Origin: Salisediminibacterium halotolerans
GTDB taxonomy: Bacteria; Bacillota; Bacilli; Bacillales; Salisediminibacteriaceae
Length of the DNA: 64,000 nt
NCBI RefSeq assembly: GCF_003814815.1
Contig: NZ_RKQQ01000004.1
Location: forward strand, 186,001 to 250,000
Direction of reading: 5' to 3'
Below are positions 1 to 8,088 of the stretch, in pieces; the stretch's first letter is position 1; each line of letters opens with the position of its first letter. The translations under genes were made by a program, and so were the position numbers. The notes under the pieces are model-generated. The model did not search any database, had not been told where the DNA came from, and saw nothing but the letters and a program-made list of their open reading frames with translations.

Positions 1-227
1 TGTGTATCCGTTGAAACGGAGAAGACTTCGGCACCGAGCTCTTTCAAGTTTTCGTATTCGTTTTGCAAATCTTCAAGTTCTGTCGGGCAGACAAAGGAAA
101 AGTCGGCAGGGTAGAAGCAAACAACGCTCCACTGTCCTTTGAAGTTATCTTCTGTTACATCAATGAATTCTCCATTTTGATACGCTTTCGCCTGAAACGG
201 CTGAACTTCTGTTCCGATAAGTGACAT
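1..227 (-). CDS. ahpC: Alkyl hydroperoxide reductase subunit C (peroxiredoxin), 3' part outside window
   Basis: The reverse strand reads from an ATG at 227 off the left edge, giving the first 75 residues of a typical 2-Cys peroxiredoxin. It begins [11 protein letters not shown] and carries the peroxidatic motif FVCPTE with Cys47, the usual AhpC position. The enzyme reduces hydrogen peroxide and organic hydroperoxides in the cytoplasm, usually recharged by AhpF, which would lie beyond the left edge. A strong AAAGGAGG ribosome site stands about 9 bases before the ATG. Upstream are a sigma-A promoter and a PerR-like box, so peroxide induction is expected. Identity is clear; only completeness is unknown. 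Confidence 0.93.
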   Translation of the reverse strand, partial: MSLIGTEVQPFQAKAYQNGEFIDVTEDNFKGQWSVVCFYPADFSFVCPTELEDLQNEYENLKELGAEVFSVSTDT

Positions 228-278
228 AGTAAATCGTCCTCCTTTGAATTGTCAGCCGGTGTTAAAACACCTAACTGT

Positions 279-293
279 TTATAAGAATTATTA
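279..293 (-). promoter_or_regulatory. PerR-type operator for ahpC
   Basis: TTATAAGAATTATTA matches the Bacillus Per box TTATAATnATTATAA at all but two fixed positions. It lies just downstream of the ahpC -10 box, where PerR would block transcription until oxidised by peroxide. ahpC is a known PerR target in Bacillus; binding here is inferred. Confidence 0.7.
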
Positions 294-303
294 CTCGATA
301 GCT

Positions 304-332
304 ATTATTATATAAATGCGATTGTTTGTCAA
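304..332 (-). promoter_or_regulatory. ahpC sigma-A promoter
   Basis: On the reverse strand a perfect -35 TTGACA (327-332) is followed after 17 bp by AATAAT (304-309). The PerR-like box follows directly. From 333 to 568 I see no further gene or clear signal other than the ribosome site of the next gene. Confidence 0.7.
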
Positions 333-568
333 CTCTTTCACAAGCGACGGGCTGTTTCGGCAAAATGTTATCAGAACAGGTTTACGTCAGATGTGCAGTA
401 AGAACAATAAAAAGAAAATTATGAACATTTTTTAACGATCTCTTCTTAATTGCTAAAGGTTTTTCTCAGTCGTGCGTTTGAGGATAGTTCTGTACGGCAA
501 AGAGGAAAACATGTACGCTTGAAGCAGAAGATGATACCAAGGCTGATAAATATAGAGGAGGAATTGTG

Positions 569-1117
569 ATGAACATTCGGCAGGCGGATATTTCCGACGC
601 GCAAGCGATGGCGCGGATTCATGTCGATTGCTGGAAGCAAGCTTACGAAGGGATTTTACCGGAAGACTTGCTTCGTTCACTTTCATATGAAGATCGCGCA
701 AAACGCTGGAAAGAAAATATCGAAGAAGCGACGAGCGGCGGATCGATGATTTATGTCGCCGAAGATCCTGAACTCGGCGTCATCGGTTTTGTGCTTGGCG
801 GGACGATGCGCGATGCGACGATGAGAATGCGTTATACCGGCGAAATATACGGCATTTATGTTTTGCCGCGTTACCAGCGGATGGGGATCGGACGGGCGCT
901 TTTTGAAAAAATGGCTGCATTTCTCGATGCGATCCATCACGCCAGAGCGGGCGTATGGATTTTGGCGGATCACCCTGATCGGCTGTTCTTTGAAAAATTA
1001 GGTGCAGAAGAAGTGTACAAAAAAAATGAAAAAGTCCGTGATGCAGATCATGTAACGCTAGCTTATGGAATTGAGGACTTATCTGCTTTTGCTGAGGATA
1101 CTTCTTCAGGTGCATAA
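569..1117 (+). CDS. GNAT family N-acetyltransferase
   Basis: A 182-residue single-domain GNAT protein. The acetyl-CoA binding segment is visible as GIYVLPRYQRMGIGRALFEK (about residues 95-114), with the R/Q-x-x-G-x-G/A pyrophosphate loop QRMGIG. The C-terminal FFEKLGAEEVYK is the usual last strand and helix of the fold. Acceptor substrate cannot be predicted. An AGGAGGA ribosome site supports ATG 569; a GTG three bases earlier is possible. It stands alone, with no partner gene close enough to form an operon. Confidence 0.85.
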   Translation: MNIRQADISDAQAMARIHVDCWKQAYEGILPEDLLRSLSYEDRAKRWKENIEEATSGGSMIYVAEDPELGVIGFVLGGTMRDATMRMRYTGEIYGIYVLPRYQRMGIGRALFEKMAAFLDAIHHARAGVWILADHPDRLFFEKLGAEEVYKKNEKVRDADHVTLAYGIEDLSAFAEDTSSGA

Positions 1118-1203
1118 AATGTGAAAAAAAACGCAAAATTGTGTGTTCTGAAGCTATTCTCCGCTAAAAAGGCTGTATCGGCCTAAGTCGAGCTTAACCT
1201 CGT

Positions 1204-1239
1204 TTGTAGTAATACAGTGAAAGAGATATAATTCACTGT
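1204..1239 (+). promoter_or_regulatory. Promoter with overlapping inverted-repeat operator for the betaine-binding protein gene
   Basis: A perfect -10 TATAAT (1227-1232) has a weak -35 TTGTAG (1204-1209) 17 bp upstream. An 8-bp perfect inverted repeat, ACAGTGAA and TTCACTGT (1214-1221 and 1232-1239), brackets the -10. That geometry suits a repressor; which one is unknown. Confidence 0.5.
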
Positions 1240-1272
1240 TGTAAAAAAAATTAAGAAATGGGGTATGGCTGA

Positions 1273-2199
1273 ATGATGCGAGGATCTTTGCTTTCAACCG
1301 GTATGCTCTCTGCAGCACTGATTTTGACAGCTTGCGGAGAAAACAATGCCGATAATACAGAAAATGAAAATAATCTAAATGAGAACGAAACGAATAATAT
1401 CGATGAAGACGGAAATGAGGTTTCCGGTGAAGATGAAATTGAAATCGGCTTAAATAACTGGGCGGAAAACGTTGCCGTTGCCAACATGTGGGGCGTCCTC
1501 CTTGAAGAAGAGGGCTACGATGTTGAACTGACAATGTCTGAAAAAGCGCCGATTTGGGAAGCCGTCGCGACAGACGGCATCGATCTTTCCTTGGAAGTGT
1601 GGCTTCCGACAACAGACGAGCCGTTTTATGAAGATCATGGAGACGATGTATATTTGAGCGATGAAATCTGGTTTGAAGGAACCGGACTCGGCTTGGCTGT
1701 CCCTGAATACGTCGACATTGACAGCATGGATGAGCTGAATGACAACGTGGATATGTTTGACGGCGAAATTGTCGGAATTGACGCCGGCGCCAGTTTAACG
1801 AGACTGACCGACGAAGCGATTGAAACCTATGACTTAGAGTACGAACAGCTCGTCAGTTCCGAGTCGTCGATGCTCTCAGCCTTAGATCAAGCATACAGCA
1901 ATGAAGAGCCGGTGCTTGTCACGATGTGGAATCCGCATTGGGCGTTTTCAGAATATGATATTAAATATTTAGACGATCCGGAAAATGCCTTCGGCGAAGC
2001 AGAAGATATTCATTATAAAGCCCGTGAAGATTTCCCGGAAGTTTATCCGGAAGTAAAAGAATGGCTTGATAACTGGATGATGGATGATGAGACCCTCGGT
2101 GATTTAATGTCGTATATTGAAAACTCCGATGACGAGCGCGAAGGTGCAGAAGATTGGATTGAAGACAACCGTGACTTGATTGATGAGTGGATGGAATAA
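1273..2199 (+). CDS. Glycine betaine/osmoprotectant ABC transporter substrate-binding lipoprotein (OpuAC-like)
   Basis: The protein has a lipoprotein signal ending in LTAC (Cys21), then a spacer of about 35 residues rich in Asn and Glu, then an OpuAC-type ligand-binding domain. The stretch LNNWAENVAVANMWGVLLEE and several conserved tryptophans (EVWLP, MWNPHWAF) fit betaine binding through an aromatic cage. It would be anchored outside the membrane and hand betaine or a related compatible solute to an ABC permease. No permease or ATPase gene lies beside it, so it is either an orphan or works with a transporter encoded elsewhere. The surface is very acidic, in keeping with a salt-adapted host. 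ATG 1273 and ATG 1276 are both possible; the ribosome site is weak. Confidence 0.88.
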   Translation: MMRGSLLSTGMLSAALILTACGENNADNTENENNLNENETNNIDEDGNEVSGEDEIEIGLNNWAENVAVANMWGVLLEEEGYDVELTMSEKAPIWEAVATDGIDLSLEVWLPTTDEPFYEDHGDDVYLSDEIWFEGTGLGLAVPEYVDIDSMDELNDNVDMFDGEIVGIDAGASLTRLTDEAIETYDLEYEQLVSSESSMLSALDQAYSNEEPVLVTMWNPHWAFSEYDIKYLDDPENAFGEAEDIHYKAREDFPEVYPEVKEWLDNWMMDDETLGDLMSYIENSDDEREGAEDWIEDNRDLIDEWME

Positions 2200-2204
2200 A
2201 CATG

Positions 2205-2233
2205 AACGGTCCAGTTTCGCTGGGCCGTTTTTT
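2205..2233 (+). terminator. Rho-independent terminator after the betaine-binding lipoprotein gene
   Basis: AACGGtCCAG and CTGGgCCGTT pair around a TTTCG loop and are followed by six Ts. Confidence 0.85.
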
Positions 2234-2328
2234 AAATCAAGCTTGTATAAAAAGGGATTTTTGTGTAAAATATTCTGACAACGGGTGTATAACCGTTATT
2301 TCATTATTAGATGAGGAGAGATTTAGGC

Positions 2329-2556
2329 ATGGAACGTTACAAAGTAACTTTTGAGTTCACGAACGGTAATATTGAAGATACGTATTTTACGGAAAATCCT
2401 CATGCCCGTGTTCAGTATTGGATTGAGCGGGAAAAAGGCGACTGGATCCCGATTGAAACGGGGATGGTTAATTTGGACAATGTCAATATGATCCGGATTG
2501 CCAAAGTAGAACTTGACGAGAAAACCGAAAAAGAAACATTTATTGAATGGGTATAA
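2329..2556 (+). CDS. Small conserved-looking hypothetical protein (75 aa)
   Basis: A 75-residue soluble protein starting MERYKVTFEF, with strand-like alternation and a C-terminal charged helix (AKVELDEKTEKETF). GAGGAGA precedes ATG 2329 by a normal distance, whereas an earlier in-frame ATG at 2311 overlaps that site and is unlikely. There is no signal peptide, membrane segment or cysteine motif. Codon use resembles its neighbours and it has its own hairpin downstream, so it is probably a real gene. I do not recognise a function. Confidence 0.7.
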   Translation: MERYKVTFEFTNGNIEDTYFTENPHARVQYWIEREKGDWIPIETGMVNLDNVNMIRIAKVELDEKTEKETFIEWV

Positions 2557-2560
2557 TACG

Positions 2561-2589
2561 AATCCCCTGCTGATCGACAGCAGGGGATT
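2561..2589 (+). terminator. Hairpin after the 75-aa gene
   Basis: AATCCCCTGCTG and CAGCAGGGGATT form a perfect 12-bp stem with a five-base loop. The following GTTC is a poor T tract, so termination may be partial. Confidence 0.6.
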
Positions 2590-2711
2590 GTTCATATCCT
2601 TAAGCATTGTGACAGCGAGGTGAGAATTTCCTCACTGAGGAGATTCACCGCTTTTTTCTGCGGCATTTTTCGCTATAATGAAAAGAAGGATGTCCGATAG
2701 GAGGAAAACCG

Positions 2712-4307
2712 ATGTGGATTGAACAACTGCTTCACGAACCGCTCGTGTTAATATTTATCATTTTATTTTTCGGCTCGCTTTTGGGCCGGCTCAGTTTTAA
2801 AGGGATCAGTCTCGGGACGAGTGCGGTTTTATTTGTGGCGATGTTTTTCGGCCACTTCGGCTATGAAGTATCATCAGTCGTGCAAAATTTAGGGTTAAGT
2901 TTGTTTATTGTCGCTGTCGGCTTGCAAGCCGGTCCGCGTTTTTTCCGGATGATGCGGACGACCGGGGTCGTTTTTGGAATTATCGGGCTGATTACGATTG
3001 TGATTGCAGCTGTAACGACAGTGGTGATGGCAAAGCTGACGGGAATTTCGCCGGCGTTAAGTGTCGGAATTATGACCGGAGCGCTCACAAGCACGCCTGG
3101 ACTTGCGGCAGCGCTGGATGCGACGGGCGATCCGCTTGCTTCGGTCGGATACGGAATCGCTTATCCATTCGGGGTGTTGGCGGTCGTATTGTTCGTGCAG
3201 CTTTTTCCGAAATTATTGAAAGTTGATTTAATGAAAGACTTGCATAAAAAAACCGGTCCGGTCAGACATAAAGGATCTCCTGAGGCGATGACAATTGAGG
3301 TGACCCGCGATGAATTGCATAAGCGCACGCTGAAAGAAATCGGCATCGGCAAAGGGACTTCAGCCGTTATCAGCCGGGTGATTCGAGGCGACCGAAACAT
3401 TATCAGTTTGAGTGATACGGTGATTTTAAAGGGAGATCGCCTTGTTGCTGTCGGTTTACCGGAAGATTTACGCAAAGTTCGTGATCAAGCCGGGCGCGAG
3501 GTGGAACAAGCGTACGAAAACCCGGACCACATCGGCCTGCGCCGTGTGACGGTGGATTCAGACGAGATTGTCGGCAAAAGTTTACGGGAGCTTGCGCTGC
3601 GCCGAAATTACGGTGTGACCGTAACCCGGATTGAACGGGGCGGTTTTGAATTTAATCAGCAGCCCGGCTGGCGTCTTGAAAACGGCGATATTTTGACGAT
3701 TGTAAGCAGCAGCGACCGGATCGACGAAGTTGAAAAACTGTTCAGCCGGCGGCCCTTGCAAGTGACAAATGTACATATCTTTTCGCTCAGTTTGATCCTG
3801 CTGATCGGGGTGTTGGCAGGAATGATACCGATCTATATTCCCGCTCTCGGTTCGATAACGCTCGGGGTAGCCGGAGGTCCTTTGTTTGTCGCCTTGATTA
3901 TTGGGCATTTCGGCCGCCTAGGACCGATTCGGGCGCGTTTTTTTCAGCCGTCTAACCAAGTGATTCGCGACATCGGTTTGGTTCTGTTTTTAGCCGGAGC
4001 CGGCACCACAGCGGGGGACGGTTTAGTGGAGGTTGTTGCTGAAGAGGGACTGCGTCTGCTCGGCGCCGGGGCCGTTATTACGATTGTTCCGCTTGTCGTC
4101 GGGTTTTTAGTCGCGAAAAAGCTCTTTCATTTAAGCATGGTTCACTCGCTTGGAGCGCTGTGCGGCGGGATGACGAGCACACCGGGATTAGGTGCGCTGA
4201 ATCAAATCGTAAACAGCGAAGATCCGTCGATTGCTTATGCTGCAGCTTACCCGTTTGCATTAATTTTTGTCGCGGTTGTTTCGCAGCTGCTCGTCTTTTT
4301 CTTATAA
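2712..4307 (+). CDS. AspT/YidE/YbjL-family transporter with two TrkA-C domains
   Basis: A 531-residue membrane protein with the layout of the aspartate:alanine exchanger family. It has an N-terminal block of hydrophobic helices (about 1-170), a soluble middle with two consecutive RCK_C/TrkA-C domains (about 190-350), and a second membrane block (about 355-531). The two membrane halves share a duplicated motif: GIMTGALTSTPGLAAAL in the first and LCGGMTSTPGLGALNQ in the second. Family members exchange or export small carboxylates or amino acids; the substrate here is unknown. GGAGGAAAACC precedes the ATG and a TATAAT lies at 2674-2679. The downstream elaA-like gene starts 30 bp later and may be co-transcribed. 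Confidence 0.88.
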   Translation: MWIEQLLHEPLVLIFIILFFGSLLGRLSFKGISLGTSAVLFVAMFFGHFGYEVSSVVQNLGLSLFIVAVGLQAGPRFFRMMRTTGVVFGIIGLITIVIAAVTTVVMAKLTGISPALSVGIMTGALTSTPGLAAALDATGDPLASVGYGIAYPFGVLAVVLFVQLFPKLLKVDLMKDLHKKTGPVRHKGSPEAMTIEVTRDELHKRTLKEIGIGKGTSAVISRVIRGDRNIISLSDTVILKGDRLVAVGLPEDLRKVRDQAGREVEQAYENPDHIGLRRVTVDSDEIVGKSLRELALRRNYGVTVTRIERGGFEFNQQPGWRLENGDILTIVSSSDRIDEVEKLFSRRPLQVTNVHIFSLSLILLIGVLAGMIPIYIPALGSITLGVAGGPLFVALIIGHFGRLGPIRARFFQPSNQVIRDIGLVLFLAGAGTTAGDGLVEVVAEEGLRLLGAGAVITIVPLVVGFLVAKKLFHLSMVHSLGALCGGMTSTPGLGALNQIVNSEDPSIAYAAAYPFALIFVAVVSQLLVFFL

Positions 4308-4337
4308 CCCAGCAAATGATTAAGAAGGTGATCGAAC

Positions 4338-4787
4338 GTGGAATGGCATGTGAAGAGATTTGAGGAATTGACGGCGAAAGAACTTTACCGCATCCTCGCG
4401 GCGAGAGTCGCTGTGTTTGTCGTCGAACAAAATTGTTCGTACCATGAAACTGACAATAAAGATGAAGCATCGATTCATATATACGTGCAAAATAACGAAC
4501 GGATCACCGCCTACGCACGGATTTTACCGCCGGGATACGCGTACGAGGCACCGTCGATCGGGCGGGTCTTGGTCGAGAAAGAACAGCGCCGAACGGGACT
4601 CGGTGCTGTTTTGATGAAAAAAGCGCTCGAAATAACCGTGAATGAATGGGACTCGGAAAAAGTGATGATCCAAGCCCAGACACAGGCTAAGTCATTTTAT
4701 AAAGGGTGCGGATTTGAAACCGTCTCAGAGATGTATCTGGAAGATAACATTCCGCATGAAGACATGGTGTGGAGGCGCCCGTTATAA
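4338..4787 (+). CDS. elaA: ElaA-like GNAT acetyltransferase
   Basis: A 149-residue protein of the ElaA branch of GNAT enzymes, recognised from the N-terminal pattern LYRILAARVAVFVVEQNCSYHETDNKD and the acetyl-CoA loop QRRTGLGAVLM (about residues 83-93). The substrate of ElaA proteins is not settled. The start is GTG 4338, supported by AAGAAGGTG upstream and by the typical MEWHVKRFEEL opening. The gene sits 30 bp after the AspT-like transporter and ends at a strong shared terminator. Confidence 0.8.
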   Translation: MEWHVKRFEELTAKELYRILAARVAVFVVEQNCSYHETDNKDEASIHIYVQNNERITAYARILPPGYAYEAPSIGRVLVEKEQRRTGLGAVLMKKALEITVNEWDSEKVMIQAQTQAKSFYKGCGFETVSEMYLEDNIPHEDMVWRRPL

Positions 4788-4791
4788 CTGA

Positions 4792-4828
4792 AAAGCCGCG
4801 GCTGTCAAAGCAGCCGCGGCTTTTTTTT
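4792..4828. terminator. Bidirectional terminator between the elaA-like gene and rarD
   Basis: AAAGCCGCGGCTG and CAGCCGCGGCTTT pair perfectly around TCAAAG, with T runs on the forward side and A runs that serve the reverse strand. It closes two convergent genes. Confidence 0.85.
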
Positions 4829-5744
4829 AAGTTGACGCAGTTCGAACAGGCCGTTTCAACTTAGAGATTGTGTAAAGGATCAACCCGCTCCAAATCAATA
4901 GAAACGAAACAGCATGAACGGTAGTAAAAGGTTCTTGATATAATAATACGCCGAGCAAAAGCATCGTTGTCGGTGCGATGTATTGTAAAAACCCGATCAA
5001 TGAGAGCGGAATATGCTGGGCGCCGTAACCAAACAGGATAAGCGGGACAGCTGTTGCAGCGCCGCTGCCGATCAGAAGCCAGAGCGTCGTATTTTCGCCG
5101 CCGCTAAGATGAAGCGCCTCTGTCAGTGAGCCGTGCAGCCAAAAAAGGTACACAAGAGCTGCCGGCATAAGCAGGATCGTCTCAATCATCAGTCCTGTCA
5201 TCGAGCCGACCTGTGTTTGCTTTTTGACGAGTCCGTAGAAGCCGAAACTGAATGCCAAGATTAACGCGACGTAAGGAATTTCACCAAACGAGAATGTCAA
5301 CACTGTTACGCCGCTTAAAGCGAGTAAAACGGCAATCCGCTGCGCATAACTGAGTGATTCTTTGAAAAATAACACGCCTAATACGACGTTTATCAGCGGG
5401 TTTATGTAATAGCCTAAACTTACTTCGACAATTCGCTCATTGGCGACCGCCCAAATAAATGTCACCCAATTAATGCTGATTAAAAGGGCGGTTAAAAAAA
5501 TGGCAACGAAGATTTTTGGATGGGTCTTTATATAGCGAAGATCGGTCTTTAAAGAGTCGATTCGGTTCATAAGGAAAAAGAGCACGCCGAGAAAAACAAC
5601 AGACCAGATGATTCGGTGAGCGAGCACTTCATCAGCTGGAATGTGGTCGACCAGTTTCCAGTAAATCGGCAGGAATCCCCATAACAAATAAGCTCCGATC
5701 CCGGAACTGACACCTTTACGTAAATCTTGGTACGCGCTCGTCAT
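4827..5744 (-). CDS. rarD: RarD/EamA-family DMT permease
   Basis: A 305-residue integral membrane protein with about ten hydrophobic helices in two EamA repeats. The opening KGVSSGIGAYLLWGFLPIYWKLV and the internal HRIIWSVVFL are typical of the RarD subgroup. Members move metabolites across the inner membrane; the name comes from a chloramphenicol-sensitivity phenotype and no substrate can be assigned. GGAGGCATAGAAG precedes the ATG at 5744. It is monocistronic and convergent with the elaA-like gene. Confidence 0.88.
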   Translation of the reverse strand: MTSAYQDLRKGVSSGIGAYLLWGFLPIYWKLVDHIPADEVLAHRIIWSVVFLGVLFFLMNRIDSLKTDLRYIKTHPKIFVAIFLTALLISINWVTFIWAVANERIVEVSLGYYINPLINVVLGVLFFKESLSYAQRIAVLLALSGVTVLTFSFGEIPYVALILAFSFGFYGLVKKQTQVGSMTGLMIETILLMPAALVYLFWLHGSLTEALHLSGGENTTLWLLIGSGAATAVPLILFGYGAQHIPLSLIGFLQYIAPTTMLLLGVLLYQEPFTTVHAVSFLLIWSGLILYTISKLKRPVRTAST

Positions 5745-5860
5745 CTTCTATGCCTCCGTTTAACTCGAACATTCACTTCCTACAGTATAGACGCGAATAT
5801 TCAAACTTGTAAACGAAATTGTTTAGTGACACGAATAATCTGCTGTGAAAGGCGAAAAAA

Positions 5861-6087
5861 AGCCGCTTCGGGCTTATGCTCTGCAAGGTCATTCTCTTTT
5901 TTGAAGCGAGTGTATTGATAAAAAAGAAGCCATGCATCCACTCCTCCGACGCCTCCGGGAAAGCAAGAGACGAAGATCCGGATTCAGCGGCCTCAGGCCG
6001 CCGAATCCTAGCTGAGTCCTTGCCCGGGGCAAGCGGAGGGCAGTGGATTCATGGCTGACATAAAAATATAGTTTGTCTACAGTCTGA
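5861..6087 (-). mobile_element. Terminator-associated repeat, decayed copy E
   Basis: This is a shortened reverse-strand copy of the repeat found complete at 17515, 23028, 36287 and 47877. Its intact left end (6072-6087, the reverse complement of TCAGACTGTAGACAAA) abuts the terminator hairpin of the alpha-glucosidase gene. Inside, about 45 bp is missing between two GACC tetramers of the full element. The other end is lost: sequence stops matching at GAAGCGGCT and runs straight into a T run. The rest of the 400-bp gap from 5745 to 6144 holds nothing else I recognise. Confidence 0.85.
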
Positions 6088-6088
6088 A

Positions 6089-6116
6089 GCCGCCGGTTTA
6101 ATTGAGACCGGCGGCT
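6089..6116 (-). terminator. Alpha-glucosidase terminator hairpin next to repeat copy E
   Basis: GCCGCCGGT and ACCGGCGGC form a 9-bp perfect stem. On the reverse strand the stem is followed by TTCAG, the start of the repeat, so the original T tract is interrupted here. Confidence 0.7.
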
Positions 6117-6144
6117 ATCAACTTGTTATCTTTTAAGCGTTCTA

Positions 6145-7836
6145 TCAAGCGGGGCTGTTCAATAAATAAACCCGGGCTTCATAAGGGCGAAGTGAGACAG
6201 TCAAAGCATTCGAATGGTCCGGATAATCCGGATAATTGATCAGCTGTAAATCCTGCGCTGAAAGAGCTGAAGCCTCTTTGTCAGCAGTCCATTCCGCCTG
6301 TTCGTCTGTCAGATTTGTGATCACAAGCGCAGTTGTTCCGTTCAATTCACGGCGATAAGCGAAAACAGCCTCATCTTTCGGCATCAACAGATCGTAACTT
6401 CCGTACGTGAATACGTCTGCGGATTTTTTCAGCCGAATCATTTTTCGGTAGAAGCTCAAGATCGAGTCAGAGTCTGCGGTTTGATCAGCAGTGTTGACGC
6501 CTGCTTGATAATTGGGATTTACTTTCATCCAAGGTGTTCCGTCAGTAAAGCCGGCTTGATCAGTTTTATCCCATTGCATCGGCGTTCGGCTGTTATCCCG
6601 TGACGTGTGCGCCAGTATTTCCAGCACTTCTTGAGGATCTTTTCCTGCCGCAGTTTCTTCGTTGTAAAAGTTCAGTGCCGCCACATCATCGTAATCTGCA
6701 ATCGCATCAAAATAAATGTTTGTCATCCCGATCTCTTGGCCTTGATAAATGTAGGGGGTCCCTTTCATGAGAAAGTACATCGCTCCGAGCGCGGTAGCAC
6801 TCTCTTTCCAATAGGTGGTATCGTCGCCCCACGTCGAGACGACCCGGGCTTTGTCGTGATTTTCAATAAACAGGGCGTTCCACCCGTCATGTTCAAGTCC
6901 TTTTTGCCAGCGGGAGAGCGTTTTTTTCAGTTCAACGACATCAAGGTCCGAAGCGACTTCGTAATCCCAAAGATCCAAGTGTTCAAACTGAAAAACCATA
7001 TCCATTTTCCCGTTGTTTTTTCCGACCCACTCATCGGCATTTTTAGCGCTGACACCATTCGCTTCACCGACGGTCATCACATTCGGATCGTTTCCGTACG
7101 TGTGATCTTTCAGTTCTTGCAAAAACGTATGAATACCTTCTTGATTCATGTGCATTTTAAATGACGGGACGTAAGTCAAGCCCTTCGGATTCGGCATATC
7201 CGGCAGTCCCGGCCGTTTTTTAATATGGCTCAAGGCATCGATACGGAATCCGTCGACGCCTTTTTCCAGCCACCAATTAATCATGTCGTAAATGGCCTGG
7301 CGAACGTCGGGATTTTCCCAATTTAAATCAGGCTGACGGCGGCTGAAGACGTGCAAATAATACTGCCCGGTTTTATCATCATACTCCCAGGCGCTTCCGC
7401 CGAAGATGCTTTCCCAGTTGTTCGGCTCCGAACCGTCCGCTTTCGGATCACGCCAAATGTACCAGTCTCGTTTCGGACTGTTTTTTGACTGGCGCGATTC
7501 GATAAACCAAGGATGTTCATCGCTCGTATGATTCGGGACGAGATCAATGATTAACCGCATGCCGCGGTTGTGCACTTCGTTGAGCAGCTCGTCGAAATCA
7601 GCCATCGTGCCAAAGTCATCTAATATATCGCGGTAATCGGAAATATCATAACCGTTGTCATCAAGCGGCGATTTATACATCGGACAGATCCAAATAAAAT
7701 CGATTCCTAGCTGTTTTAAATAATCAAGCCGGCTGATGATCCCTTGTAAATCGCCGATTCCGTCTCCGTTGCTGTCTTGAAAACTGCGCGGATAAATTTG
7801 ATATCCGACCGCTTCTTTCCACCAAACACGTTCCAT
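6145..7836 (-). CDS. malL: GH13 alpha-glucosidase (oligo-1,6-glucosidase/maltase type)
   Basis: A 563-residue family GH13 enzyme of the usual length for oligo-1,6-glucosidases. The conserved regions are all present: DLVPNHTSDEHPWF, GFRIDALSHI with the nucleophile Asp (about residue 200), TVGEANG with the acid/base Glu, and FIENHDKARV with the transition-state Asp. QPDLNWENP is also typical. It would hydrolyse short alpha-glucosides in the cytoplasm; trehalose-6-phosphate or sucrose specificity cannot be excluded. I chose ATG 7836 (MERVWWKEAV) because GAGGTGGAG lies just before it; upstream in-frame ATGs lack a site. LacI-like half-operators lie upstream. Confidence 0.87.
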   Translation of the reverse strand: MERVWWKEAVGYQIYPRSFQDSNGDGIGDLQGIISRLDYLKQLGIDFIWICPMYKSPLDDNGYDISDYRDILDDFGTMADFDELLNEVHNRGMRLIIDLVPNHTSDEHPWFIESRQSKNSPKRDWYIWRDPKADGSEPNNWESIFGGSAWEYDDKTGQYYLHVFSRRQPDLNWENPDVRQAIYDMINWWLEKGVDGFRIDALSHIKKRPGLPDMPNPKGLTYVPSFKMHMNQEGIHTFLQELKDHTYGNDPNVMTVGEANGVSAKNADEWVGKNNGKMDMVFQFEHLDLWDYEVASDLDVVELKKTLSRWQKGLEHDGWNALFIENHDKARVVSTWGDDTTYWKESATALGAMYFLMKGTPYIYQGQEIGMTNIYFDAIADYDDVAALNFYNEETAAGKDPQEVLEILAHTSRDNSRTPMQWDKTDQAGFTDGTPWMKVNPNYQAGVNTADQTADSDSILSFYRKMIRLKKSADVFTYGSYDLLMPKDEAVFAYRRELNGTTALVITNLTDEQAEWTADKEASALSAQDLQLINYPDYPDHSNALTVSLRPYEARVYLLNSPA

Positions 7837-7865
7837 CAGACTCCACCTCTTGTCCATACATTTTG

Positions 7866-7937
7866 TGCAAACGATTTCCCAACTCATCATACCTAAAAAA
7901 AGGCGTATTTTCAATTCAGCGCATGAAATTGTTTGCA
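7866..7937. promoter_or_regulatory. Possible LacI-family operator pair upstream of the alpha-glucosidase gene
   Basis: The motif GAAATYGTTTGCA occurs twice in opposite orientations, at 7866-7878 on the reverse strand and 7925-7937 on the forward strand. The CGTTTGCA core resembles half-sites of LacI/CcpA-family regulators. It is suggestive only. Confidence 0.35.
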
Positions 7938-8088
7938 AAAATTTTTGCGGTGAAATATCCGTCTCTTTTTTCTGGAAATGGCTTATGAGTTTTTATCAGT
8001 CGATAGAACAGAAAAGCTGTGATACAGTTAGCAAAAGAATTTTTCGACTCTCTAACGATTAAGTCGAGTGTGAGGATGCGGTCAATTT

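Noticed and set aside
7866-7879. CcpA cre site before the alpha-glucosidase gene
   Set aside because: Only about 11 of 14 positions agree; kept as a possible LacI-type half-operator instead.
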